Source: an uncultured Oscillospiraceae bacterium (lineage in GTDB: Bacteria; Bacillota; Clostridia; Oscillospirales; Oscillospiraceae). Taken from it: 19,692 bases of DNA. Positions 6,331 through 13,143 of the stretch are shown here, one piece after another. Below the pieces are notes generated by a model. It was not told the DNA's origin, searched no databases, and worked only from the letters and a program-made list of their open reading frames with translations. The stretch's first letter is position 1. The number at the start of each line of letters is the position of its first letter. The position numbers were made by a program, and so were the translations under genes. The stretch is from assembly GCA_910588135.1 (NCBI GenBank), contig CAJUOT010000052.1, positions 1 to 19,692 on the forward strand. The letters are read 5' to 3'.

Positions 6331-6506
6331 GTCAGGAAGAAAAGGCGGGCTCCGGGACGATGGAGCGCTGCCGGTGCCAGACAATCCACCGCATCCTCTT
6401 ATTCTCCTTCACCGGGGCTGCTCCGGCGTCTGCCGGAGCCCCCCGGACCAAGCGTCCCGAAGCCTTGACATGGCTTCGTTTCGCCGCCCGCAAGGGCGGC
6501 GTTTTT
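6331..6506 (+). ncRNA. Candidate structured small RNA of about 176 nt, family unknown
   Basis: The stretch begins just after an extended -10 and ends at a clean intrinsic terminator, with no credible protein inside. Predicted by eye: a long-range stem between GGCTCCGGGACG (about 6349-6360) and CGTCCCGAAGCC (about 6449-6460), 11 of 12 paired. Inside it is a strong hairpin, CCGGGG-ctg-CTCCGGC-gtct-GCCGGAG-c-CCCCGG (about 6413-6446). CGAAGCC-TTGACAT-GGCTTCG (about 6454-6474) competes for the 3' arm of the long stem, and the terminator hairpin follows. Size and position leave 6S RNA as one possibility, but I could not match the 6S central-bubble pattern. It is also too far from gltX, and ends in a terminator, to be simply its leader. 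Confidence 0.45.
6482..6506 (+). terminator. Intrinsic terminator of the candidate RNA
   Basis: CGCCGCCC-GCAA-GGGCGGCG (6482-6501) is an 8-bp perfect stem with a GCAA tetraloop, followed by TTTTT (6502-6506). Confidence 0.8.
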
Positions 6507-6621
6507 GCTGCCGCATACGCTTTTAGATGGGGCGGAGCTTCCGCAGGGCCGGCAAAAATGTACAAACTGCATAATTTTTCGGAGAAAATTTAGTAAATAA
6601 TTGAGAAAACAAACAAAACCA

Positions 6622-6651
6622 TTGCGATTTGCCGCTGACTTGGAATATAAT
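6622..6651 (+). promoter_or_regulatory. Sigma-A-type promoter reading directly into a hairpin
   Basis: TTGCGA (6622-6627), an 18-base spacer and a consensus TATAAT (6646-6651). Predicted initiation near 6658 is only a few bases before the hairpin at 6661-6688, so most transcripts may be very short or conditionally extended into gltX. Confidence 0.65.
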
Positions 6652-6660
6652 GAAAAAAGT

Positions 6661-6697
6661 GGGAACTGTTCTGTACGGAACGGTTCCCATCTGTTTT
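6661..6697 (+). terminator. Terminator-like hairpin in the gltX upstream region
   Basis: GGGAACTGTTC (6661-6671) pairs with GAACGGTTCCC (6678-6688), 11 bp with one U-G pair, followed by ATCTGTTTT. The U-run is interrupted, so termination may be partial. It lies upstream of the second promoter at 6703-6731. Confidence 0.6.
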
Positions 6698-6702
6698 GCC
6701 CC

Positions 6703-6731
6703 TTGAAAAATCGCGCTACACCTCTTATAAT
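6703..6731 (+). promoter_or_regulatory. Main promoter of gltX
   Basis: TTGAAA (6703-6708), a 17-base spacer and TATAAT (6726-6731). This is the same -35/-10 pair and spacing as the nnr promoter. It leaves a leader of about 27 bases before the gltX start, with GGAGG at 6752-6756. Confidence 0.85.
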
Positions 6732-6764
6732 AATGCCAATGATTTTAGTTTGGAGGTTTTTGCC

Positions 6765-8270
6765 ATGGCGATAGACAAGAGCTGGTTCGACGGGATGGAG
6801 GCCCGCATCCCCCGCGGCGAGGTACGCACCCGGTTCGCCCCCTCCCCCACAGGTTATATGCACGTGGGCAACCTGCGCACCGCGCTGTATACCTATTTCA
6901 TTGCCCGCCACGCGGGGGGGAAGTTCATTCTGCGCATTGAGGACACCGACCAGGGGCGGCTGGTGGAGGGTGCGGTGGACGTGATTTACGCCACCATGCG
7001 CCGGTGCGGCCTCACCTGGGACGAGGGGCCCGACGTGGGCGGCCCGGTGGGCCCCTATGTCCAGACCGAACGCCGGGGCCTGTATGGGAAGTACGCCGAG
7101 CTGCTCATCGAAAAGGGCCTTGCCTACCGCTGCTTCTGCTCGGAAGAGCGGCTGGAGGAGCTGCACAAAAGCGACCTGAACGCCAAATATGACCGGCACT
7201 GCCTCTCCCTCACCTCTGGGGAAATCCAGGCCAGGCTGGACGCGGGGGAGCCCTATGTCATCCGCCAGCGCATCCCGGAGGGAACCACCACCTTCCGGGA
7301 CGCGGTATACGGGGATATCACTGTGGACAACGTCGAGCTGGACGACCAGATCCTCATCAAATCCGACGGCCTGCCCACCTACAACTTCGCCAACGTCATT
7401 GACGACCACCTGATGGGCATCACCCACGTGGTCCGGGGGGCGGAATACCTGTCCTCCGCCCCCAAGTACAACCTGCTGTACGAGGCATTTGGCTGGGAGA
7501 TTCCCACCTATGTCCACTGCTCATCGGTGATGATTAGCGACCCCGGGACGGGCGCGGTGCGCAAAATGTCCAAGCGCCATGGCGATCCCTCCTATGAGGA
7601 CCTGATGGCCCAGGGCTACCTGTCCCAGGCGGTGGTGAACTATGTCTCCCTGCTGGGCTGGGCCCCCCACGGGGACCTCGCGGAACAGGAATTCTTCACC
7701 ATGGACGAGCTGATTGCCGCCTTTGAGATTTCCGGAATCTCCAAGTCCCCCTCCGCGTTTGACATGGACAAGCTGAACTACTTCAACGCCGCCTACCTGC
7801 GCAATCTGCCCCCGGAGGAGTTTGCCCGGGAGGCAGAGCCCTGGATTCGGAGATCTGTGAAAAATGAGGCGTATGACGCCGGGGCCATCGCCGCCCTGCT
7901 CCAGGCCCGGTGTGAGAAGCTGTCCGACATCCCGGAGAAGCTGGACTTCTTCGACGAGCTGCCCCAGTACGATGTGGAGCTCTTCACCAACAAGAAGTCC
8001 AAGACCAACGCGGAGGTGTCGCTGCAGATGCTGCGGGAGACGGCGCCTGTGCTGGAGGCCCTGCCCGAGTGGAGCCAGGACGCCATCCACGGCGCGCTGG
8101 TGGGGCTGGCGGAGCGGCTGGGAGTGAAGAACGCCACCCTGATGTGGCCCCTGCGCATCGCCGTGGCGGGCAAGGCGGTCACTCCCGGCGGCGCGGTGGA
8201 GCTGTGCCGCATCCTGGGCAGGGAGGAGACCCTGCGCCGGGTAAACCTGGGGATGGAAAAGCTGAGCTGA
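6765..8270 (+). CDS. gltX: Glutamate-tRNA ligase
   Basis: Class I synthetase that charges tRNA-Glu (and in many Firmicutes tRNA-Gln, later amidated by GatCAB) in the cytoplasm. The protein is 501 residues, in the normal range. Seen: RTRFAPSPTGYMHVGNLRTA with the HIGH-type signature HVGN at 33-36, RIEDTDQGR, YVQTERRGLYGKYAE, a CFCSEERLEEL stretch, DGLPTYNFANVIDDHLMG and VRGAEYLSSAPKYNLLYEAF. The KMSKR signature is at 267-271, followed by the anticodon-binding helices. The ATG at 6765 has GGAGG 8 bases upstream and follows its own promoter. It is a single-gene transcript closed by a strong terminator. Discriminating and non-discriminating forms cannot be told apart by eye. Confidence 0.97.
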   Translation: MAIDKSWFDGMEARIPRGEVRTRFAPSPTGYMHVGNLRTALYTYFIARHAGGKFILRIEDTDQGRLVEGAVDVIYATMRRCGLTWDEGPDVGGPVGPYVQTERRGLYGKYAELLIEKGLAYRCFCSEERLEELHKSDLNAKYDRHCLSLTSGEIQARLDAGEPYVIRQRIPEGTTTFRDAVYGDITVDNVELDDQILIKSDGLPTYNFANVIDDHLMGITHVVRGAEYLSSAPKYNLLYEAFGWEIPTYVHCSSVMISDPGTGAVRKMSKRHGDPSYEDLMAQGYLSQAVVNYVSLLGWAPHGDLAEQEFFTMDELIAAFEISGISKSPSAFDMDKLNYFNAAYLRNLPPEEFAREAEPWIRRSVKNEAYDAGAIAALLQARCEKLSDIPEKLDFFDELPQYDVELFTNKKSKTNAEVSLQMLRETAPVLEALPEWSQDAIHGALVGLAERLGVKNATLMWPLRIAVAGKAVTPGGAVELCRILGREETLRRVNLGMEKLS

Positions 8271-8286
8271 GATACTGAGAATGAAA

Positions 8287-8318
8287 GAGCGCCCGGCCGC
8301 CGGCCGGGCGCTCTTTTT
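8287..8318 (+). terminator. gltX terminator
   Basis: GAGCGCCCGGCC (8287-8298) and GGCCGGGCGCTC (8302-8313) form a perfect 12-bp stem around GCC, followed by TTTTT (8314-8318). It lies between convergent genes; on the minus strand only a short T-run follows, so termination of the GRAM gene there is less certain. Confidence 0.93.
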
Positions 8319-8641
8319 CAGATTTCCTGTACCCCTGCCTGACGCAGCCAGTCCTGCAGCTTCTTGACGGGGAAGCCGGTAAACACATAATTCTCGCCCG
8401 TCTGACTGTAGATTGTCACAGCGGTAAACAGGGCCTTTTTACCCACGGAAAAGCCCTTCACACCTGAAAGATGCAAATCCATTTCGGGATTTCCCACCAT
8501 GCTGATGTAGAAACAAACCCGTTGGTTGGTCACATAGATATTGCCGCTGAAGGGTTTTGTCCTGAGGAACTGTTTTTGGTGGAGCGCCATCTGCCCGCGA
8601 CCAATTATTGTTTCTCCGGAGAGCAGCTGAAATTTTGCCAT
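8318..8641 (-). CDS. GRAM/PH-like domain protein
   Basis: A 107-residue cytoplasmic protein with one GRAM-like (bacterial PH superfamily) domain. Seen: a LLSGETIIGRGQMALH opening, the typical SGNIYVTNQRVCFYI strand pair (equivalent to GxLyLTNxRliF in the family), and VKGFSVGKKALFTAVTI, then a short amphipathic C-terminal helix (KKLQDWLRQAG). In eukaryotes such domains bind membrane lipids; in bacteria the role is mostly unknown. The ATG at 8639-8641 follows AGGAGGTGA, a near-perfect ribosome binding site, so expression may be high. It is convergent with gltX, and divergent from a small XRE regulator across a palindrome-rich gap, which suggests the regulator controls it. Confidence 0.75.
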   Translation of the reverse strand: MAKFQLLSGETIIGRGQMALHQKQFLRTKPFSGNIYVTNQRVCFYISMVGNPEMDLHLSGVKGFSVGKKALFTAVTIYSQTGENYVFTGFPVKKLQDWLRQAGVQEI

Positions 8642-8715
8642 AAGAAATCACCTCCTGTGTTTTAGTATAAGCTGAAAAGGACGACCCCGATCTGACAGCG
8701 ATTCCTCTTCAATCT

Positions 8716-8760
8716 CAATATGTTACATATTGTATCATCTTGATTGTAACAATATGTTAC
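8716..8760. promoter_or_regulatory. Two palindromic operators between the GRAM and XRE genes
   Basis: CAATATGTTACATATTG (8716-8732) is an 8-bp palindrome with a one-base centre, and GTAACAATATGTTAC (8746-8760) is a 6-bp palindrome with a three-base centre. The two share an identical 11-mer CAATATGTTAC (8716 and 8750, 34 bp apart). TTGATT (8740-8745) may be the xre -35, placing the second palindrome in the promoter spacer. This is the layout expected for autorepression by the adjacent XRE protein. Confidence 0.75.
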
Positions 8761-8782
8761 TGTGTTGTCAAGGGGGAATTTG

Positions 8783-8986
8783 ATGGTCGGGCTGCGTGAA
8801 ATCCGAAAAAAGAAAAAGCTGAACCAGCAGCGTGTGGCGCTTGACCTGAATATCACCCGGGAGGCGCTGTCCCATTATGAGAACGGGAGGCGCGATCCGT
8901 CGCTGGCCATGCTGATAAGGCTGTCGGAATATTTTAATGTTTCCATTGACTATCTGATTACAGGCCATGAATTTGAAAAAAGGTGA
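8783..8986 (+). CDS. Small XRE-family transcriptional regulator
   Basis: A 67-residue single-domain helix-turn-helix protein of the Cro/C1 (HTH_3) type. Seen: VGLREIRKKKKLNQQRVAL for helices 1-2, DLNITREALSHYENGRRDPS for the recognition helix and its following loop, and LIRLSEYFNVSIDYLITG for the last helices. There is no extra ligand or dimerisation domain. The ATG at 8783 is favoured because AAGGGGG lies 7 bases upstream; a GTG at 8762 in the same frame would sit in the putative promoter. It probably represses itself and the divergent GRAM-domain gene through the palindromes at 8716-8760. The target of regulation is inferred from position only. Confidence 0.88.
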   Translation: MVGLREIRKKKKLNQQRVALDLNITREALSHYENGRRDPSLAMLIRLSEYFNVSIDYLITGHEFEKR

Positions 8987-8991
8987 TTCCG

Positions 8992-9016
8992 GGCCAGCGT
9001 CTGGCAGACGCTGGCC
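8992..9016. terminator. Perfect hairpin after the small XRE gene
   Basis: GGCCAGCGTCTG (8992-9003) and CAGACGCTGGCC (9005-9016) form a perfect 12-bp inverted repeat separated by one base, followed by GCTTTGCTTGG. The U-run is weak, so this is a probable but not certain terminator; the one-base centre also makes it a near-perfect DNA palindrome. Confidence 0.55.
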
Positions 9017-9097
9017 GCTTTGCTTGGTGCGAGACCTGCAAACTGTTGGCGCAGGCCGACTTTCCTGACAGTCGAGTTGGATTTTACATTAGAAACC

Positions 9098-9126
9098 TTG
9101 ACTTTTTCCGCGGGGTGGGGTAGTGT
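9098..9126 (+). promoter_or_regulatory. Promoter of the membrane-bound XRE gene
   Basis: TTGACT (9098-9103), a 17-base spacer (TTTTCCGCGGGGTGGGG) and TAGTGT (9121-9126). The -35 is near consensus and the -10 weak, with a very G-rich spacer, so it may be a regulated promoter. Confidence 0.6.
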
Positions 9127-9158
9127 GGGGGCATATCCAACAGAGGGAGTGCCGTGTT

Positions 9159-10184
9159 ATGAACGAAAAGGAATCCTTTGGCGTGTACATCCGGAAAAAA
9201 CGGCTGGAGGCAGGGCTGACCCAAAAGGAGCTGGCCGAGCAGCTGTTTGTCACCGAATCCACTGTGAGCAAATGGGAGCGGGCGCTGTCCTATCCGGACG
9301 TGTCCATGGTGATGCCCATCTGCGCCGCCCTGCGCATCACGGAGCACGAGTTTTTTACTGCCTGTGACGACGACCAGGCCCATGTCCAGGAGCTGGCCGC
9401 GAAGCGCTGGCGGCGGATGGTCACCGGGACGCGGCGGTTTTTCGCCGCGGGTTATCTCATCGCCGTGGTCACCTGCTTTATCTGCGACCTGGCGGTGTTC
9501 CACGCGCTGGACTGGTTCTGGATTGTGTTGACGGGCTGCGCCCTGGGGTTCTGCTTTACCAACCTGCCCTTCCTGGTGGGCCGGAGCAAGCTGCCCATCT
9601 GCCTGGGCGCGGCCAGCGGGTGTCTGATCCTCCTGCTCCTGTCCTGCTGGCTCTATGTGGGCGGCTGGTGGATCATCGGGGGGCTTGCCATCACGGCGGT
9701 ATCCCTGGCCCTGCCCTGGGTCTGGTGGGCCATCTGGCGGTTTTATGGGAAGCACGTCCTGCCGCTGTGTGTGGCGGCGCTCACCGTATGGGTATTTGCG
9801 CTGCTGGCGGTGATCCGGGCCTTTACCGGCGGAGACTGGCTCTTTGCCGTGGCCTGTCCCCTGGCGCTGGCGGGGGCGGCCTTTTTGTGGGCAGGGTTCT
9901 CGGTGTTCTACTGGCTGCCCGCGGGGCCCTGGCTGAAGGCCGGGGCGGCTGCCCTGCTGGCCAGCCTTGCCGTGCCGGTGTTCAACAGCCTGTGCGATCT
10001 GCTTATTGAGGATACGCATGGGCCCAATTTTCTGGAATACTTCTCCGCGGGCGATATGCTGGTCCGGCGCGCCGCTGGAGATGCGTCCTGGGTGAATCCG
10101 TTGATCTTTCAAATTATGCTGGTGTGTGCCGTCGCACTCATTGCCGCCGGTGCGGTCGTAGAGATCCGGCGGCGGAGGGCATAA
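9159..10184 (+). CDS. Membrane protein with N-terminal XRE DNA-binding domain
   Basis: A 341-residue protein with a cytoplasmic helix-turn-helix at residues 6-68 (FGVYIRKKRLEAGLTQKELA, then VTESTVSKWERALSYPD as recognition helix). About seven or eight hydrophobic segments follow (roughly 95-115, 119-138, 147-164, 168-192, 199-219, 227-250, 259-280, 315-335), and a basic cytoplasmic tail EIRRRRA ends the chain. This architecture is common in Clostridia, and such proteins are thought to be membrane-tethered regulators; the signal and targets are unknown. The ATG at 9159 follows GAGGGAG with about 9 bases of spacing. It has its own promoter, so it is probably not an operon partner of the small XRE gene upstream. 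A long gene-poor gap follows it. Confidence 0.85.
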   Translation: MNEKESFGVYIRKKRLEAGLTQKELAEQLFVTESTVSKWERALSYPDVSMVMPICAALRITEHEFFTACDDDQAHVQELAAKRWRRMVTGTRRFFAAGYLIAVVTCFICDLAVFHALDWFWIVLTGCALGFCFTNLPFLVGRSKLPICLGAASGCLILLLLSCWLYVGGWWIIGGLAITAVSLALPWVWWAIWRFYGKHVLPLCVAALTVWVFALLAVIRAFTGGDWLFAVACPLALAGAAFLWAGFSVFYWLPAGPWLKAGAAALLASLAVPVFNSLCDLLIEDTHGPNFLEYFSAGDMLVRRAAGDASWVNPLIFQIMLVCAVALIAAGAVVEIRRRRA

Positions 10185-10850
10185 AAACGGGGGCGTCCGG
10201 CCATTGTAATGAGGTTTTGTAACGATGGTTTCAAAAGAAGAATGATCAAACGCACTGGAGGCAGGATGTAATGTCCGAATACACCGCAATAAGTTCCTAA
10301 TTTGAATCACGTTTGATGTAATTTGTGTAATGAAGCGGAGCTATTTTTCGAACTTCTTTATCGAAAAACAGCTCCGCTTTATGCTGCATCCATTGAAGTG
10401 ACGGGGTTTTCAAAAAGCCTCGAAAAAGACGCCCTATTTTAAAACGTGAGAAGTCATCACAAAAAATTTATCCAGGTTCGCTTTCTTGACACGGGGTTTA
10501 AAATGAACTTTTTATGCCGCTCCGATGGCCCAGACAGGGCTGAAAGGAATGGCGTTTTTTGTGGCCTCCATCCAGGCCGGTTCCATCAGCGCGCAGATTT
10601 TTAAAGGGGCGTTCTCCATGAAATTCAGAGCAATCCGCAGCAATCGGACCCACCTGGAATACGGCCTGGCCGCCTGATGTGGTATACCCACATACTGTCA
10701 TACCATATGTCAAAGGCTGTAGGACGTGGCCTTGGAAATACCTGAATGTACATAGTGGATGGGGACAGGATTGTCACAACCATATCCGGCACTCCAGGCC
10801 AGAATAAGCAGGACGAGGCACAGCAAGCAGATGGTTAAATCAATCGCAGA
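10185..10850. other. Gene-poor gap between the membrane XRE gene and the two-component operon
   Basis: No convincing gene is seen in these 660 or so bases. The stretch has more A/T runs than its flanks, and includes the large inverted repeat at 10333-10379. A 50-codon frame on the plus strand (10525-10677, starting MAQTGLKGMAFFVASI) and a 71-codon frame on the minus strand (10498-10713) overlap each other; neither has a ribosome binding site or a family I recognise. Either could be a relic of a lost gene. No tRNA and no clear mobile-element ends are visible. Confidence 0.5.
10333..10379. repeat. 18-bp imperfect inverted repeat
   Basis: AAGCGGAGCTATTTTTCG (10333-10350) is mirrored by CGAAAAACAGCTCCGCTT (10362-10379) with a single A/C mismatch, around the 11-base loop AACTTCTTTAT. 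The A/T-rich inner and G/C-rich outer halves make it unlike the other terminators here. It may be a bidirectional terminator or a miniature repeat; flanking target duplications were not found. Confidence 0.7.
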
Positions 10851-10879
10851 TTGTAATTATCCCCTTTTCGTGTTATGAT
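10851..10879 (+). promoter_or_regulatory. Promoter of the two-component operon
   Basis: TTGTAA (10851-10856), a 17-base spacer and TATGAT (10874-10879). The -10 overlaps an upstream in-frame ATG at 10875, which rules that codon out as the regulator start. AAGGTGGGG lies 7 bases before the true ATG at 10905. Confidence 0.75.
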
Positions 10880-10904
10880 AGATGTCATAAAGGTGGGGAT
10901 TTCT

Positions 10905-11615
10905 ATGCTTAAAATTGCAATTGTAGAGGATGATGCACACTGCGCCCGGCAATTGAAAGATTATTTGCGGAAATATGAAAAGGAGAGCGGGGCGGAGATC
11001 GAAGCTGTGCAATTTTCAGATGGAGATCAATTGGTCGAAGGGTACCGGCCGGAATTTGACATCATCCTTTTGGATGTAGAAATGCCCCTTCTGGATGGGA
11101 TGACGACAGCTAAAATTATCCGCCTTCAAGATCCGGAGGTGGTCATCATCTTTATTACCAACATGGCCCAGTACGCAATCCAGGGCTACGCCGTGGATGC
11201 GCTGGACTATGTTCTCAAGCCGATCAGCTACTTCGCGTTCAGCCAGCGGCTGGACCGGGCCATCCGAAGGATGAGGAAACGGGAGACCCGCTACCTCACC
11301 GTTCCCACGCGGGAGGGCGTTCAGAAGCTGGAGGTCTCCCAGGTTTATTACGTGGAGAGCCAGGGACACGCCCTGCTCTATCATACCGACCAGGGGATCA
11401 TCCCATCTGCCGGCACCATGCGGGAGCTGGAAGAGCGCCTGGAGCCCCTCCACTTTTTCCGGGGCAACAAAGGCTATCTCATCAACCTGAAACACGTCAG
11501 CGGCGTGCGGGAGGGCTGCGCGGTGGTGGCCGGGGAGGAGCTGCTGCTGAGCCGGGCCCGGAAAAGCGCTTTTCTGGAGGCGCTGACCAACTATGTGGGG
11601 GAGGCGGTAAAATGA
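10905..11615 (+). CDS. LytTR-family response regulator (AgrA-like)
   Basis: A 236-residue cytoplasmic response regulator. Seen: a receiver domain (1-120) with acidic pair IVEDD (6-10), phosphoacceptor Asp57 in ILLDVEMPLLDG, the FITN threonine near 85, and conserved Lys105 in VLKPIS. A LytTR DNA-binding domain follows (about 137-230), with VQKLEVSQVYYVESQGH, GTMRELEERL and HFFRGNKGYLINLKHV. LytTR proteins bind pairs of 9-bp direct repeats one base either side of 12 bp apart; such a pair lies at 13022-13052 upstream of the GH3 gene. Its stop overlaps the ATG of the kinase gene (ATGA), so the two are co-translated. No agrB or agrD gene is next to it, unlike in quorum-sensing loci. Confidence 0.95.
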   Translation: MLKIAIVEDDAHCARQLKDYLRKYEKESGAEIEAVQFSDGDQLVEGYRPEFDIILLDVEMPLLDGMTTAKIIRLQDPEVVIIFITNMAQYAIQGYAVDALDYVLKPISYFAFSQRLDRAIRRMRKRETRYLTVPTREGVQKLEVSQVYYVESQGHALLYHTDQGIIPSAGTMRELEERLEPLHFFRGNKGYLINLKHVSGVREGCAVVAGEELLLSRARKSAFLEALTNYVGEAVK

Positions 11616-12976
11616 GTCTGCTGCCCGACATCCCCCGTCTGTATACCGCCCTGGCGGAGTGGTGCGCCTGCCTGATTTACATCCTGGCCATGGGCCGGCG
11701 GCGGATCAACGGCTGGAGGCTGGCTGGTGTGCTGACTGGCGCGTTGGTGGGTCAGAGCGTTTTTCTCCACTTCACCGGCCTGCGCTTCACCGGCGCGCTG
11801 GAGCGGGGGGTCACCGATCTGGTGTGGCTGTTCTGCATGGCCCTGGCCATCGGCCTGATGTTCCTGCTGCTGTGGGGCTGCTGCCGCGGCACGCTGATGG
11901 ACAGCGGCTACTGCTGCGTCCGAGCTTTTGTTCTGGCCGAGTTTGCCGCTTCGCTGGAGTGGCAGCTTCACTGCTTCTTCTGGCCCGCCGGAGAGGCGCC
12001 TGCCCTTCCGGCGCTGGGACTGCTGGCGGCGGTGTACGGCGCGGTGTTTTCCGGCATATGGCTGCTGGAACGCGGCCATGTGCCCAAGGACGGCCCCCTG
12101 GGCATCAACCGCAAAGAGCTGGGCTCGGCGGTGGTCATCGGGATTGCCGTATTCGCCGTCAGCAATCTGGGCTTCCTTTCGACACATACGCCCTTCAGTG
12201 CCGTTTATGACAGCGGCGTCTTTATCATCCGCACCGTGGTGGATCTGGGGGGACTGGCCATCCTCTACGCCCATCACATCCAATGCTGTGAACTGCGCAC
12301 CCGCTGGGAGCTGGAATCAATGGAGCAGGTGCTGCAAAACCAGTACCTCCAATACCAGCAGTCCAAGGAGAGCATTGACCTGATCAACCGGAAGTACCAT
12401 GACCTGAAGCACCAGATCGCCGCCCTGCGCTCCGAATCCGACCCGGACAGGCGGGAGGCTTTTCTGGACCAGATGGATCGGGAGATCAAGGTCTATGAGG
12501 CCCAGAACAAGACGGGCAGCCCGGTGCTGGACACCATCCTCACCAGCAAGAGCCTCTATTGTGTCCAGCACGGCATCACCTTCACCTCCGTCGCCGACGG
12601 ACGCCTGCTCAGGTTTCTGGATGTTATGGATACCTGCACCATTTTTGGAAATATTCTGGACAATGCCATTGAGTACGCCGGCACCCTGGCCCAGCCGGAG
12701 CGGCGGCTGATCCATCTGTCCCTGTCCGCCCAGAAGGGTTTCCTTCTCCTGCGGGTGGAGAACTACTGCGAAGCGCCCCTGTCCTTTCAGGGCGGCCTGC
12801 CTGTCACCACAAAAGGAGACACCGCCTACCACGGCTATGGCTTGAAGAGCGTCCGCCACGCGGTGGAGAAATACGGGGGAAGCCTCACGGTCCGGCAGGA
12901 TGACCGCTGGGTGGAGGTGAAGGCGCTCATTCCTTTGCCCGAGGAGGACGCAGCAGGCAGGGACACAGCACAATGA
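11612..12976 (+). CDS. GHKL-family membrane sensor histidine kinase
   Basis: A 454-residue sensor kinase partnered with the LytTR regulator. Seen: about six or seven membrane segments in residues 1-225, a coiled-coil linker (ELESMEQVLQNQYLQYQQSK, about 233-252), and the phosphoacceptor region RKYHDLKHQIAALR with His263 and His267. An N-box NILDNAIEYA (347-356) and a G-box GYGLKSVRHAVEKYGG (about 408-423) follow. This is the AgrC/DUF4173-like GHKL type that often senses peptides, but the membrane part gives no clue to the ligand. The ATG overlaps the regulator stop codon by four bases. No terminator is obvious after it; a weak stem GGGCAGCC/GGCTGTCC lies at about 12987-13020 just before the GH3 operator. 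It probably signals to the downstream GH3 genes. Confidence 0.93.
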   Translation: MSLLPDIPRLYTALAEWCACLIYILAMGRRRINGWRLAGVLTGALVGQSVFLHFTGLRFTGALERGVTDLVWLFCMALAIGLMFLLLWGCCRGTLMDSGYCCVRAFVLAEFAASLEWQLHCFFWPAGEAPALPALGLLAAVYGAVFSGIWLLERGHVPKDGPLGINRKELGSAVVIGIAVFAVSNLGFLSTHTPFSAVYDSGVFIIRTVVDLGGLAILYAHHIQCCELRTRWELESMEQVLQNQYLQYQQSKESIDLINRKYHDLKHQIAALRSESDPDRREAFLDQMDREIKVYEAQNKTGSPVLDTILTSKSLYCVQHGITFTSVADGRLLRFLDVMDTCTIFGNILDNAIEYAGTLAQPERRLIHLSLSAQKGFLLLRVENYCEAPLSFQGGLPVTTKGDTAYHGYGLKSVRHAVEKYGGSLTVRQDDRWVEVKALIPLPEEDAAGRDTAQ

Positions 12977-13021
12977 CGAAAAACGATGGGGCAGCCTTGT
13001 GCATTTTGTAGAGGCTGTCCT

Positions 13022-13088
13022 GCCGTTTGTGCGCAAAATCCGCAGTTTATGCAAACCTCCCCTTTTTTGAAACTTGCTGTGGTATGCT
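13022..13088 (+). promoter_or_regulatory. LytTR-type operator and extended -10 promoter of the GH3 operon
   Basis: GCCGTTTGTGC (13022-13032) and GCAGTTTATGC (13042-13052) are 11-bp direct repeats with two differences, 20 bp start to start, so they lie on the same helix face. Their GTT-containing cores fit the loose LytTR consensus. Then come CCTTTTTT (13061-13068) and an extended -10 TGGTATGCT (13080-13088) without a good -35, as expected for an activator-dependent promoter. The regulator gene lies 1.4 kb upstream. The site is seen; the binding is inferred. Confidence 0.75.
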
Positions 13089-13143
13089 ACCGGCAGTTGA
13101 TCCCCTGCGGGGACATCCACAAAAGGACAAAAGGAAGGAAGAG

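Noticed and set aside
6331..6506. 6S RNA, cobalamin riboswitch, SRP RNA or a Glu T-box
   Set aside because: Length fits 6S roughly, but I could not place the central bubble; no GGGTGGNACCGCG T-box core, no cobalamin core and no SRP GGAAG-type loop are present.
6306..6593. A 95-codon plus-strand frame upstream of gltX
   Set aside because: No ribosome binding site, it spans a terminator, and its sequence has no recognisable fold; a structured RNA explains the interval better.
10333..10379. Terminal inverted repeat of an insertion sequence
   Set aside because: The arms are only 11 bases apart, with no transposase or target duplication around them; hairpin or terminator is simpler.
10498..10713. 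A 71-codon minus-strand gene in the gap before the two-component operon
   Set aside because: No ribosome binding site or promoter seen and no recognisable family; an overlapping plus-strand frame is equally plausible, so neither is called.
10827..10856. A LytTR direct-repeat operator for autoregulation of the two-component operon
   Set aside because: GCAGAT occurs twice 19 bp apart, but the second copy runs into the -35 and the match to a LytTR core is poor.
10875..10904. Start of the response regulator at ATG 10875
   Set aside because: That ATG lies inside the -10 box TATGAT; ATG 10905 has AAGGTGGGG at good spacing and begins the normal receiver sequence MLKIAIVEDD.
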